Source: Neurospora intermedia
Taxonomy: Eukaryota > Ascomycota > Sordariomycetes > Sordariales > Sordariaceae
Assembly: GCA_037102815.1 (NCBI GenBank)
Contig: BTPP01000001.1
Coordinates: 1,761,001 to 1,825,000 of the forward strand
Length of the DNA: 64,000 nucleotides
Direction of reading: 5' to 3'
The position numbers were made by a program, and so were the translations under genes. Numbering within the stretch: position 1 is the stretch's first letter; each line of letters opens with the position of its first letter. Below the pieces are notes generated by a model, which saw only the letters and a program-made list of their open reading frames with translations, was not told the DNA's origin and did not search any database. Shown here one piece after another: positions 11,901-23,430 of the stretch.

Positions 11901-14386
11901 TTAAAATATAGAACGTCTCTTTAATAAGTAGTAACGGATATTAGTCCGTTCGAATAATAGTATTTAGGGTTTAGTAGTTGTAATAAAAGTGGAAGCCGCT
12001 GCCCGGCTTCCGAATAAATAATATAGGTATACCCGCTTTAGAACTATTCACTCTAATAAACCCTTTATTTAGTAAATCTTTTAATATTTTCTTTAGAATA
12101 AAAAGTTCTTTGCGGGTTATATTATATAATAAGTTAAAAAGTAAGGGAAGTTCCTTACTATTGGGTCCTTTTTTAATTTCGATATAATAGTTAATATTGG
12201 GGCGATAGGGATTCTATTTATTAATATTCTCCTTCATCTATAATAGAAGGAAGTTGTAATATACTAAGGGAATTATCTTTTCGAATTACTCTTTAATATA
12301 GACTTTCTTTAATTATAGCGCCTTCTCTATATCCTTTAAACTAATTATATATATAGTTTCCTTAGCTACTTTACTACCGAATTCTTTTTATAAACGGCGA
12401 ATATAGTTTATAAAAGTAGTAGTAAGTATATAAGTAGCGGACTTAATATTTTTAATGAAATTTATATCCGGTACTTATTTTCCTCCGATATACGGGACCT
12501 AATAGTCTATAATACCTAAGTATATTCTCTTTTTATAAAGGATAGAATATACTTTTATTACTTTTAATTATAATTTACTTAAGATAATAGAAAATTTTAA
12601 AAGAAGAATAATATACGTATATACTAAATATATATATTTATTAACTTTAGTAAGGAAGTAGGTAAACCTTTAAATAATAGTTCCCTCTATAGTAGTAGAG
12701 GTTCCTTTTATATAATAAAGTTTAATAGAAATAACGGGAATATTAAAATTTTTAATAACCTTCTTATTAATTATAGTATAGTATTAGTAACCCTTATTAA
12801 TAAGGGTGTAAAATAAATTATAGTCGTTAATAATAAATAGGATTAATATAAATTCTATTTCTATCTACAATTTAAATTTAAATTCTTCTACCTTATTTAG
12901 TACCTCTAAGGGCTCTAGGGCCCAATTTCGCTCTAGAACTACTCTTTTCCCTACTTAGGGACGGAGTTTAATTCTTCGTCCTCTTTTAATAATAGAGGAA
13001 TCTCTATAATAGTAATTTAAATACGGATATTATTATTTAAGGGAACCGTTAGTAAATAAGGATAATTATTTATATAGTAACTAAAGGCTCTATAATAGAA
13101 GTATAAATTATTATCTTTATACTTTTAGTACTCTTTATTAGAAATTTATTTAGTATATTTAAAGGAAATAAACGAATTTAAACCGCTTCGCCCTTAATTA
13201 CTATAACCCTTAGTAAATATACTAATACGAATAGTTCCTATAATAGTATTACTATTAATATCCGTAGTATAATTCTTAAACGGATTCGAAGGCGGAGTAG
13301 AAGATTACTAACGTTAGTTATTAGGCTTTAAAATATTAATATAGGACGTAGGGAGGTAAAAGCCGCTACTCTAAATAATGCGACCCTACTAATTGCGAAG
13401 GTATTTACGGTAGTCTTCTTTAAATTTAAACGTTCGCTCGTAACCGGCAATATAGTACTATATTTAGGTTATATACGTATAATAATCGTTTAAGAGGTTT
13501 ATTAGGAAGAGTTTATTATAAAACTTCTTATTAATTATATAATAAAAGTACGCTAATTTAATTAGGTTCTCCTAATTATAACTGCCGGCTTTTAGGAGCT
13601 CGTTGTCGAAGGTAGCGAGGAAGGTCGCGAACGGCTCTCCGTCTTTTTAATATAGGCGAGAGAGTTTATTAAAGGCAATGTTTCTATTCTAGTATAAGCC
13701 GAAAATTATTTAGATTTAATTAAATAAAGCTATAGGGTTTTCTTCGCTACGGGCGGTTTTACCGGTTTAGAACCTTTTAAATTATAATTACTTATCGTTG
13801 GAGAACGTATTAAAAATCTTATACTACGCAGTATTGTAATCGGTATGAAGCCTAGCCTTAATATTAGTATTATATATTTTAATAAGTTTATTATAGTAAA
13901 AGAAAAAAGTATAGGGCTGCCTATTCTATTTGGGGAGTTTAAGAGGCTTTCTTTTATAAAGGGTAGTACTATAACCGTTATTTTAATTAGTAGAGGCATT
14001 TAAAGTAGGAATATTCGGGTCCGCCGTTTTTATTAAGGTATCCGCGAGTAGGAAGTCTAGGCGCGGAGCGAGGATAGGGTTAGGATTGGAATTAAAGAGA
14101 AGGGATTTAATATAATTATAAAAAGAGGTACTACCGTTCAATACTTTAATAAGGCTCTTTATAAGGCCGTCGCTAGGGGTACTACTGTTAATATTTTACT
14201 AGTTACCGCTTTAGGAATTATAAAACTCCTCTATATCGTTGAAGTCTATATCGTTAAGTCCGACTATAATAATTAGTAAATATTATAATATTGCGTTGTA
14301 AACTATTAGCCGTCTTTAATTTTCGTTCTATTAATCCGCTATTGAATTCTATTATATCCGCTAATAAAAAGGGTAGTAGAACCTAA
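8950..14386 (-). mobile_element. RIP-degraded Ty3/gypsy relic 2, internal region, minus strand
   Basis: On the minus strand an integrase box resembling YHPQT-x-GPERIN is readable at about 9,960-10,030. The reverse transcriptase boxes E-LIVPFGLINA-ATF at about 11,740-11,790 and YINNILIY (YxDD mutated) at about 11,660-11,690 are also readable, giving the order RT then integrase from right to left. Protease and gag should therefore lie between 12,700 and 14,350, but no clear zinc knuckle was recognised there. The reading frame is broken throughout by RIP-type stops. A primer-binding-like word identical to that of relic 3 (AGAACCTAATATAAGGGG on the plus strand) marks its junction with the right-hand LTR near 14,387. 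Confidence 0.8.
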
Positions 14387-14784
14387 TATAAGGGGTACAA
14401 TACAATTAGTATAGATGCTAGCCTCAATTAATCGATAAGGTTCTACGAAGAAGAAAAGAGGGTAAAAGAGCGCCTTTTGGGCGGATATAGCTAACTGTCC
14501 TTTTCAAGGGACGTGTACGTACGTACGGGCTATTGGGGTGCTGTAGCGGCAAGCAACCTGATTGGTCGCATTAGCTGCCGGCCGGTTGAGACTCGGACTG
14601 GCGAGACTGCCAGTCGCTCCAGCCACGGGCAGCAAGCCCTATAATATTGCCGCCGTATATATACTTTTATATTATTAAAGTATACTTCAATAGGGTTAAA
14701 ATTTAGTAAGTATAGTAGTAAGAACTAGAGTAGTATCCCTCTATTATTATATACAACCTTAATAGAGGAGTATTTATACTATAA
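14387..14784 (-). repeat. Right-hand (5-prime) LTR of relic 2, end approximate
   Basis: It begins with TATAAGGGG next to the primer-binding-like site, as in relic 3, and shares ATCGATAAGGTTCTA and GCTGTAGCGG with the LTR of relic 3, so the two elements are related. Its core (about 14,500-14,650) is GC-rich and contains the hairpin arms GACTGGC and GCCAGTC. The left partner LTR was not found. The outer end is placed only by the target site of relic 3. Confidence 0.55.
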
Positions 14785-14789
14785 TATAT

Positions 14790-15027
14790 TGTAAGGGGGA
14801 TAGTAGAGCGTATATAGGTACTGTGCCTAAGTGATCGATAAGGTTCTATAAAGAGGAAAAGGGGAAAGGTCTATAAGTAGAGTTTGCGGCGGTAGCCTTT
14901 TGAAGGGGGCTGTAGGTATATAACTAGCATTATAGCAGAGTAGCGCTATTGTAAGCTACGGGCTGGACTACGGCGGTAATTGGACTATAGAGTCCAATAT
15001 AACCTCTAGGGTGGTAATCCTATAATA
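14790..15027 (-). repeat. Left (3-prime) LTR of relic 3
   Basis: This 238-bp LTR starts TGTAAGGGGG and ends TATAATA. It aligns without gaps to the right LTR, and every difference is a transition. It is the more heavily RIP-mutated copy over its central and outer parts, for example TATATAACTAG where the other copy has CACGTGACCAG. Confidence 0.9.
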
Positions 15028-15199
15028 TTAACCCCCTCCTCCCTATACCGGCCCTAGCGTAAATATTACCAATAATTATATATAGGTAGTTGCGTACCTT
15101 CCGTCTCTATATAATTCTACCCGCCCGGTAACTATCTTTACTTATCCTAGCGCTAGTAGAACTTTTTTATACGCCTAGCCTTCTTCTACCTTCTACACC

Positions 15200-16700
15200 C
15201 CTCCTTTTATTATATATTTTCCTCTTTTCTTTTTTAACCCTCCTCCTCCTTCCTTCCTTTTTTCTCTCTCTTTCTCCTCCTCCTTCCTAACTTTTAACCC
15301 TCCCTCTAAATATTATAAGGTCGCACTTACCTTTAACGTTAATAGTAAATCTACTATTACACCCTTATACTTCTAATTCTAATTTTTATATAGCCTTTAT
15401 AATATCTTCTAATAATTTACAATATAAATAATTCTTCGCCTAATAGTACGAGTAAAAAGCTGCTACTTTTATTTTATAGTCCCCCACCTTAATTATTCCT
15501 ACTATAGCTACTCCTTTAATTATTTTTATATTAGTTACTCTTATACTACCCTTCGTTACTCCTTCTATTACGCCCTCCTTCTTACCTACTAAAGTTTAAT
15601 TTAGCTACGCTTCGGCGTATAATTAATTTCTAAGCTACTATTAATCTCCCTAATAATTTTATAATTACCCTTATAGTAGCTACTTATTCCCACCGCTGTA
15701 GTACGGATTCGGCCCCTTCGGTATTCCTCCTAATTAGAACCCTATTCTTATTCCTACGCCTATCTTTACTCCTGCCCTTATACTCGTCGAACCCGCGCCT
15801 ACTATTCCTTATACTCCTACTCCTACTATTACTATCTACTTTATTTTTATATTTATTACTATACCCGTCCTAGCCCTTACTACCTAATTTACTACTATCC
15901 TTAAGGAGGAGGACGAGGAGAATAAAATTTTTAATAATCCTTCTACTCGTTAGAATAAAATTAAGGCCCGCGCTATTAAAAATAACCTTACTATTACGTA
16001 CTATAGTATTTTACCTTCTATTTATATAAATATATAAAAGAAAATAATTTGTTGTAAAAGCCTTACTACGGCCGAAAAGTATAGTCCGGCTACTTCTTAG
16101 TATTAGCCTTATCTCTTTCGTAGCTATAAATGCGTAGGCGCTAACTTTAATTCCGGTATAAAGTATATTATATATAAAATAGAGTCTAGTAAGGCTTATC
16201 TCCCTATATTTAGCGTAGCTTAATTTATTTATTACGATTAGAAATTATAGGGATATTTTACTTCTAGTATTAAAGGTATTATTACTACTATGTATAAAAA
16301 TATAATCTCAATTATAGAGATTTTGGAGTATAGTAATTATTTCTCTACCTATAATTAATTTAATAATACGGCTATTAACCGTCTCCTTTCTAGCCCTAAT
16401 ATAATTACTATAGTTACTAGCTTGCCCGCTTTTAACGATTTTACTACGCCCCTTTTTATTACTAGCGCTAATTTCGTTACTTTCGCCGAATTTAATAATA
16501 TTTATACCTATTTAAAGTCCTTATAATATACTATTAGTAATATAAATAGTATTTATAGTAATATCGAATTTTTATATTATACTATAAACGGTTTTTATAT
16601 ATAGGTAATTAATTTATAGGCTTAGAAGGAATTGTTCCTTCTAGTATTAAAATTAAATAAGTATAGTTTAGTTAAAGGGGGAATTTAGGGATTATTTAGC
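15200..16700 (+). pseudogene. Plus-strand degraded reading frame inside relic 3 (antisense to pol)
   Basis: Between the left LTR and the end of pol, one plus-strand frame stays open for long runs and is broken only by TAA/TAG codons. An example is the 37 codons from YLFRSYKCVGANF onward at about 16,110-16,220, followed by segments such as IEILEYSNYF and LPAFNDFTTPLF to about 16,680. I do not recognise the product. It may be an antisense ORF of the element, as described for some plant Ty3/gypsy families, or a fragment captured or nested in it. Confidence 0.5.
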
Positions 16701-19700
16701 GTTTCGCCCCTTCGTTAGACTTATTCTATTATTTATACTTAAATTACTTTTCTAATTAGCTTTATTATTAATTTTATAACTATTCCGCCCTATACTCCTA
16801 GTACCGCCGATAATAATATAGAAGTCGACTTTCCTATTAGTTTTACCTCCTCGGCCGGTAGTATAAAGGAGGAGGCTCCCGTTAGCTATGCTTTTATTAA
16901 TATTAAAATATTAAAGGAAGGCGAAATCCGTAAGTAAAGTCTATTATTATAATTATATTCTTCCTTTAGTTTTTTATTTTTTTTATATTTTTATAGATTA
17001 GTTATATTTAAATAGAGGATTAGCCTCCCTATATCCTTTCTATAGTAAGGAGGAAAGGGGCCCTAACTTTTAATTATAATTAATTTCTCTTACGTTTATT
17101 AGAACGAATAGTTCCTTTATACTAATATTACTCTAGTAGTCTATTATTTATATTTGTAAATCTATACTTTTATTCAAATTTATTAAATACGGCCGTTTTT
17201 AAAAATTCTTTAAACGGCTCCTAAGTAATCTTTCTAAAACCCTTCTATTTTATATAGATTATATAAATTATACGCCTTCCCTTCTCTTTAAAATTATTTA
17301 CGTAAAGAATTTATTCTACTTCCTACTTTTTCTCTCCTTCGACTATAATAATTAGGGGTTGTAAATCTATAGTATATTATTTAGGTAGAGGGTCTTCGGC
17401 GGTTTTACGGAGGAGGTTAATATAGAAGATATTGTAAATTATTAATAGTAGCCCTTCGAATTCGATTATATATAGGGATAAAACTCTAGAGATAGTATAT
17501 TTAGTATAAATTACGTCGAATTTCTTCTTAGGGCGCGTAGAGCTATAGTTTTTAAGGTTAAGCTAGACTTTATTTCCAATTTAGAATTGCTTAACTAATT
17601 GCTTAGAACGGTTTGCAAATCTCTTTTATTATTATATAACTATAGTTATAGTAGTTTAATATATATTTAAAATTTATTATAATTTTTCTATAAATTTATA
17701 AACTTTACGCTCGGGGATAGAAGTAATAGGTAGTTCTTCTAGGGATTCTTCGACGGTAAGGATAATAGGGTTTACTTTATAGCTATAAATTATAAAGAAG
17801 GGGGTTATACCGATAGAAGTATTTATTTAACTATTAATTACTAATTAGGCTATAGGGGTCCAACGGTCCTAATTATTCTATAAGTAGTTAATATAAGTTT
17901 TAAAGAAAGTATATATTTTCTAATTTATTCTTTTAGGACTACCGTCGGTCTAGGGGTAGTAGGTTATACTAAAGAGTTGCTTTATATATATTAATTTATA
18001 AAAGCGCTTTTAGAATTTGCCTATTTAATTAGTACTTCTATTATTAATAATTAAGTATAGCTAATTGTAGTAGCGTATAAAATATTAAAGGAAACGTTCT
18101 ATATAGAGGTTTATATTTATAGAGGGTATTAATTCGAAGATAATATTCTTACTTAGCCTATCTTTAATAATTTATAGGTATGTATTACTATTAGCGTTCG
18201 AAAAATTGGTAATAAAATTTATTTAAATAGTTTTATAGTATTAGTTAAAGGTTATTAATATTTATAGAAAGCCTCTCTTTATATTTCTCTAGATTTTTAT
18301 AGAATTGTAAATATAATAGTTACGTAGGAAGCGTTATATATAGGTTCCTAATAGAAGTTAGTAATATTCTTTTAAAAGAGCGAAGATTATTCCCTCCCTA
18401 TTAGGGTAATTAAATATTATAATTTTATATATCTTTTATATAATAATTATATAGAGGGCGTTGAATTGTTATTTTTAATTAATAGTTATAAATATTATAA
18501 TTTCAGATACGGTTAGGGTCCTTAGGATTTAGAAGCGCCCTTTATAGCGTAGTTGGCCTAATTTATTTATAGAGTAATTAGCGATTTGAATTTTCAATTG
18601 GAGCGACGGTACGAAAGTTCGGGCGTTCTCCTTAATTGTACGTAGGGCGGCTTAATACGTAGAGTTAAAGTAAATAGTTTAATCCTAGAATTATTATAAA
18701 TCCGGATCTTTAAATATTTGTATATTCTTTACTAGGGAGATAGTAGAAGTAGAGATTCGGATATATATTTATAAAATTGCTTCGGGAATGAACTATATAT
18801 TCTTAGCCTTCCGATCTTTATTAGAAGGCCGGTCCTAATTTCTATAGGATAATACGTTTGGGACTATAGCCTTCTTACTTGGGCGGTAAACGAAGTAGAA
18901 ATTGAATTGCGATAGGTATTCTACTTAGCGAGTTTATTATTTAGAAAGGCCTTAACGTTCTATAAAGTATTCTAGGTTGTAATAGTTAATAAGGATAGTA
19001 AAGGCTTTACAATTATATAGTTCTATAAACTATTCTTCGAAGTAGGAGATAATTGCTAATATCTCTTTATTATAAATAGGATAATTACGTTCGGCTATAG
19101 AGAACTTCCTAAAGTAAAAGGCTATAGCGCGTTAGGTACTATTATTTATTTTTTATATTAATACGCTTCCGAGCGTATAACTATTATAATCTACTTTTAG
19201 GAAGGTCTTACAGTTGGGGTTGAATTCTATAAGGATAGGCGCGTATATAAATAAGCGTTTAAAGAGTTAGAAAGTTATATTATATTCTTTAATCTATTTA
19301 AATGCGACTCCTTTGCTTATAAATTTAGTTAGGGGTGTAGCTACTTTAGAGAATTAAGGGATAAATATACGGTAGTAATTTATAAATTCGAAGAAGCTAT
19401 ATACGCTTTTTTATAAAGTAGGAGCGAACTAATTAAAGATTACTTTAACCTTCTTAGGGTCGGCTTATATATTTATACCTATATAAATAATAAAACTGAA
19501 ATATTTAACCTTCTTTATAGAGAATTCGTATTTATTAGGGTTGAAGTATAATTTATATTCTTTAAATTTTTCTAGAATTATAGCTATTTTCTTCTCGTAG
19601 TCTTCTTTAAACCTAAAGGAGTAAATAAGTATGTTATTTATATAAGTAAAATAAAAATTATTTAAGTAATTATAGAGGATAGAGTTAATATACTTCTAGA

Positions 19701-22327
19701 ACGAAGCTGGGGTTCTAAAGAGACCGAAGGGGACAATTATTTATTTGAAGAATCTGTAGTGTATTTTAAAGGTAATTTTACTCTCCTTTTTTATAATTAT
19801 ATATATTTTATAGAATGCTGCTATAATATTAACCTTCGTATATTAATATGCTCCTTTTAAAATTCTAAAGGTTTTATAGATTAGGGGGAGAGGGTAGTAG
19901 TTTGTATAAGTAATAGTATTTAGGGCTCTATAATTATAATAAAAGCGAAGCCCGCCTCCTAGTTTACGGACGAATAGTATTAGGGCTCCGGCTTTTAAAT
20001 TGTTCGCCCGAATATATTCTTTATCGAGGAGGTTTTTAAACGTTTTTTTTAATATTAATAACTCTTTTTTAAATATACTATATAAGGGCCTAAAGGGGAG
20101 GGGGAGGTTTTGTTCGTTTAGACCCTTCTTTAGGGGGATTTTATAATTAATATTAGGCTTATAAGGATTAAATTTATCGGTTTCTTCTTTTATTTATAGA
20201 GGGAGGAGGTAGTAGAATCGCTTAGGGATTTTCTTTCGGAATTGGATTTTTATATAAACCTTCTTCGGAGTAAGGGCCTTCTTTACGTTTTTAAAACTAA
20301 TAGCGAAAATATAATCCTCGGCTATAATTCGCCTATATTCTTTATATATACGATTAACAGTATTTACAAACGTAGTAATTATTACATATATAGTGGATTT
20401 TACTTCTTTAATAAATAAGGTCTCTTCTTTCTCTTTACTTCTAACGTAAGGAATTTAATTACCCGCTACTCCTATATAGAGGCGCTTCTTATAGGGGACC
20501 GAATAAACTCTATAAGTAGCGAGCTATAGTTTGTTTAAGATTAGAGGGTATTCGAATTCGGGGATAATATAAATTATTATTAATTTAATATAACTATTAA
20601 CCTCTATAACGAATTAAGTAAGGTTTTTAATAATAGCGCCTTTTATAATTATAAACGTTCCTTTTATTTAATATATAAGGATAGGAATTATAGGGATTCC
20701 GAAGTTATAAACGACCTTTTTACTAATTATAGTATAGTATTAATAACCCTCGTTTATAAGGATATAAAATAAATTATAATTATTAACGATAAGTAGAATT
20801 AAAGTAGGTTCAATTTCCAATTTGTTTTTTAATTTAAAGTCTTTTACTTTATTATTTAATATTTTTAGGGATTCTAATACCCGATTGCGTATTAAAATTA
20901 CTCTTTTCCTTAATCCTCTATTATAAATTCGTACTATTCTTCTTCTTTTAATATAGGGGGAGCCGTAATAGTTATAGTCGTATTAATACCGACCTTATTC
21001 TTAGGGTTTATAATTAGTAAATATAAATAGTGTATAATATAGTAGTTGGAGGCGTTGTATTTTATATATAGGTTATTCTCTCTATATTTTTAATATTCTT
21101 CGTTGGAGACCTATTTAGTACGACGGGTAGTACTACTACTTTTACCTCTTCGGCCGCCGCTACGTCCGTAAATAAGGCTGGCCGCCGTTCTATTTATAAA
21201 TATATTATAATTACTATTAACGTCTATTATACCTAGTTCGGTAGAGGACGAATTAATATTATTCGTAGGGGGAGGTTAATTCTATATAACCGTAGGCTAG
21301 GCTTTGGAAGGTTTAGAAGAGAACCGGCTGGGGGTATAATTAGAATTTTAGTTCTTCCCTCTACCCTAGCATTTATTATTCTATTATTTTAATAATTTAA
21401 AAATTTCTATACGTTCGTAGTACGTAGTATTAATTTAAAATACTTTAATATATTTATTATAATTATTTAGGAATATAATTATAAAGATTATATTTATAAA
21501 TTTAATATTAAAGGTATTATTTAAAATATTTAATTTAAATTTATTATTCTACGTTACGCTTCTAACCTTAAGGAGCTTATCTTCCTAATTTATAAGGAAG
21601 GACGAGAAGGGTTAGTTATTATATTGTCTTATAGCGTACAATTTAATTAAAACTATATTTCGGAGGTAGTACGCGCTAAAGAGACGATTAATCTATATTA
21701 GTAAGAGCTTTAAGTCTATATCGCTATTAATTATATATATAGTTTAGAACCCCTTTAACTTCTTCTTCTTATTATTAGGTAGGGTACTTAGAATCTCTAT
21801 CTAAATAACGTCTTTATTTATACGGAGACTTACTTTATTATTAGTATTATATATTTTAATTAATAGTATATAGTAGAATAAGAAAATTAATTATTAATTG
21901 TCCTATATAGGGAGAATTAAAGGTTTTTAGCTACGGGTATATCCCTTATTATTACTATTATTATTATCGTTAGTAGTATTTATTATAGTCGTAGAAAAGT
22001 AAAAGTTCGGCTCTAACGTTAAAGAGCAGTTTAAAGTAGGGTTCGTAGCTATAGAGTAGAAGATTCTTATAAAATCTAAATTATTAATATTAAGGGTATT
22101 AATAATAGTTATAATAAGGCTAATAATATTTTTCTTAAAGTCGGGCTTAAGGGTAATACCGGTAGTATTTATAGAGTCCGAGGGGGTATCCTAAAAAGAG
22201 GAGGTAAATACTATCTCTTCGTCGGTATTTGTAGGTATACTAAATTCTACTATTCTAATAACCAATGTCTAATATCGCTATACTCGAGGCTATAGGCTCT
22301 ATCTAAATAAAAGGGGATAGAACCTAA

Positions 22328-22565
22328 TATAAGGGGGATAGTAGAGCGTATATAAATATTATACCTAAGTAATCGATAAGGTTCTATAAAGAGGAAAGGG
22401 GGAAAGGTTTACAAGTGGAGCTTACGGTGGTAGCCTTTTGAAGGGGGCTACAAGCACGTGACCAGCGCTGTAGCGGAGCAGCGCTACTGTAAGCCACGGG
22501 CTGGGCCACGGCGGTAGTCGGGCTGCAGAGCCCGATATAACCTCTGGGGCGGCAGCCCCGTAATA
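22328..22565 (-). repeat. Right (5-prime) LTR of relic 3
   Basis: This is the partner of the 14,790 LTR. Its left half is RIP-mutated (TATAAGGGGG instead of TGTAAGGGGG). Its right half (about 22,430-22,560) keeps a GC-rich sequence with the hairpins CGGGCTGCAGAGCCCG and GGGGCGGCAGCCCC. The minus-strand open frame over this part is a by-product of the GC-rich LTR, not a gene. Confidence 0.9.
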
Positions 22566-22570
22566 TATAT

Positions 22571-23430
22571 TATTTATTACTAATATATTATACCGGGCGG
22601 GGAAGGGATTTATTTTAGGGAGTACTTCCTCCTCCAACTACCCAACGAAACTATCCGTATTTATTACTCCCTTATAATATATTACGTTAATAAGGCTATT
22701 TACGGTTAGCGCTAGTAGTAAATAAAATTACTTCCCTATTATTAAAGCGCTCTCTAACTATAGAAATATACCCTTTAATACCTACCCTATACGCTACGCG
22801 CTATTTTTTTTATTAATATTAGACTTATTATAAAAAATATATATTTCTATAGAGAATTTCGAAACTTTCTTTAGCTAGTCTAATTGTAATAGCTCGTTGC
22901 ATTAGGATACTTTATAGGCTATCCTTTTATTACTCTATTTAAAAGATTTTAATTGCTTTAAAATTACGTTCGTTAATACGTATATATCTAATTCGTTAGT
23001 AAGAAAGTACTATATTTTATCGAGGTATAAATCGGGTTTATATCGAAGGAGTTTAAATACTTCCTATACTATAGTAAATTAGATACTATTATAAGTTTTC
23101 GTTTACAATCAACTATATTAACCTCTATAACCTATAGTACTAGTATAATTGCGTTAAAGGGGGTATAAAGTTAAGGATATAGATATTTAATTATATTGTA
23201 GTTCTTTTTTAAATATTAGACTTACTGCTTACTAAGATTAATAGTATATACGATTTTACAAGGATACTCGCTAGCGACCAACATTACGTATATTATCTAC
23301 CGCTATTGGCTATTAGTATAATACGGTATCGCTGTAACGATATTAAATCTTCTCGCCGTTTAATTCCGACTAAAATCGTTGAATTTGGGTGCGAATCGAG
23401 TATAATTTGACGGAATTATAACTCTTAAAG
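22571..23430. other. AT-rich RIP-affected DNA up to the composition boundary
   Basis: TpA-rich sequence with stops in all frames and no recognisable element. At about 23,400-23,450 the composition changes within a few tens of bases to ordinary DNA with frequent TG and CA steps. Confidence 0.7.

Larger units (their letters stand above)
14785..22570 (-). mobile_element. RIP-degraded Ty3/gypsy relic 3, LTR to LTR, with 5-bp target duplication
   Basis: Two 238-bp LTRs (14,790-15,027 and 22,328-22,565) are flanked by the same five bases TATAT at 14,785-14,789 and 22,566-22,570. The element spans 7,776 bp. A polypurine tract lies on the minus strand just inside the left LTR (15,028-15,045), and a primer-binding-like site lies just inside the right LTR, so the element reads right to left. 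Pol motifs agree: YINNILIYS (YxDD) at about 19,620-19,650, the RT tail running to about 19,440, and integrase YYP-TDGSPKRIN at about 17,930-17,980. All coding frames carry RIP-type stops, so the element is inactive. The AT-rich target words make the duplication only moderately informative. Confidence 0.88.

Noticed and set aside
22422-22637. Minus-strand frame of 71 codons in the AT-rich block
   Set aside because: Arises from the GC-rich core of the right LTR of relic 3.
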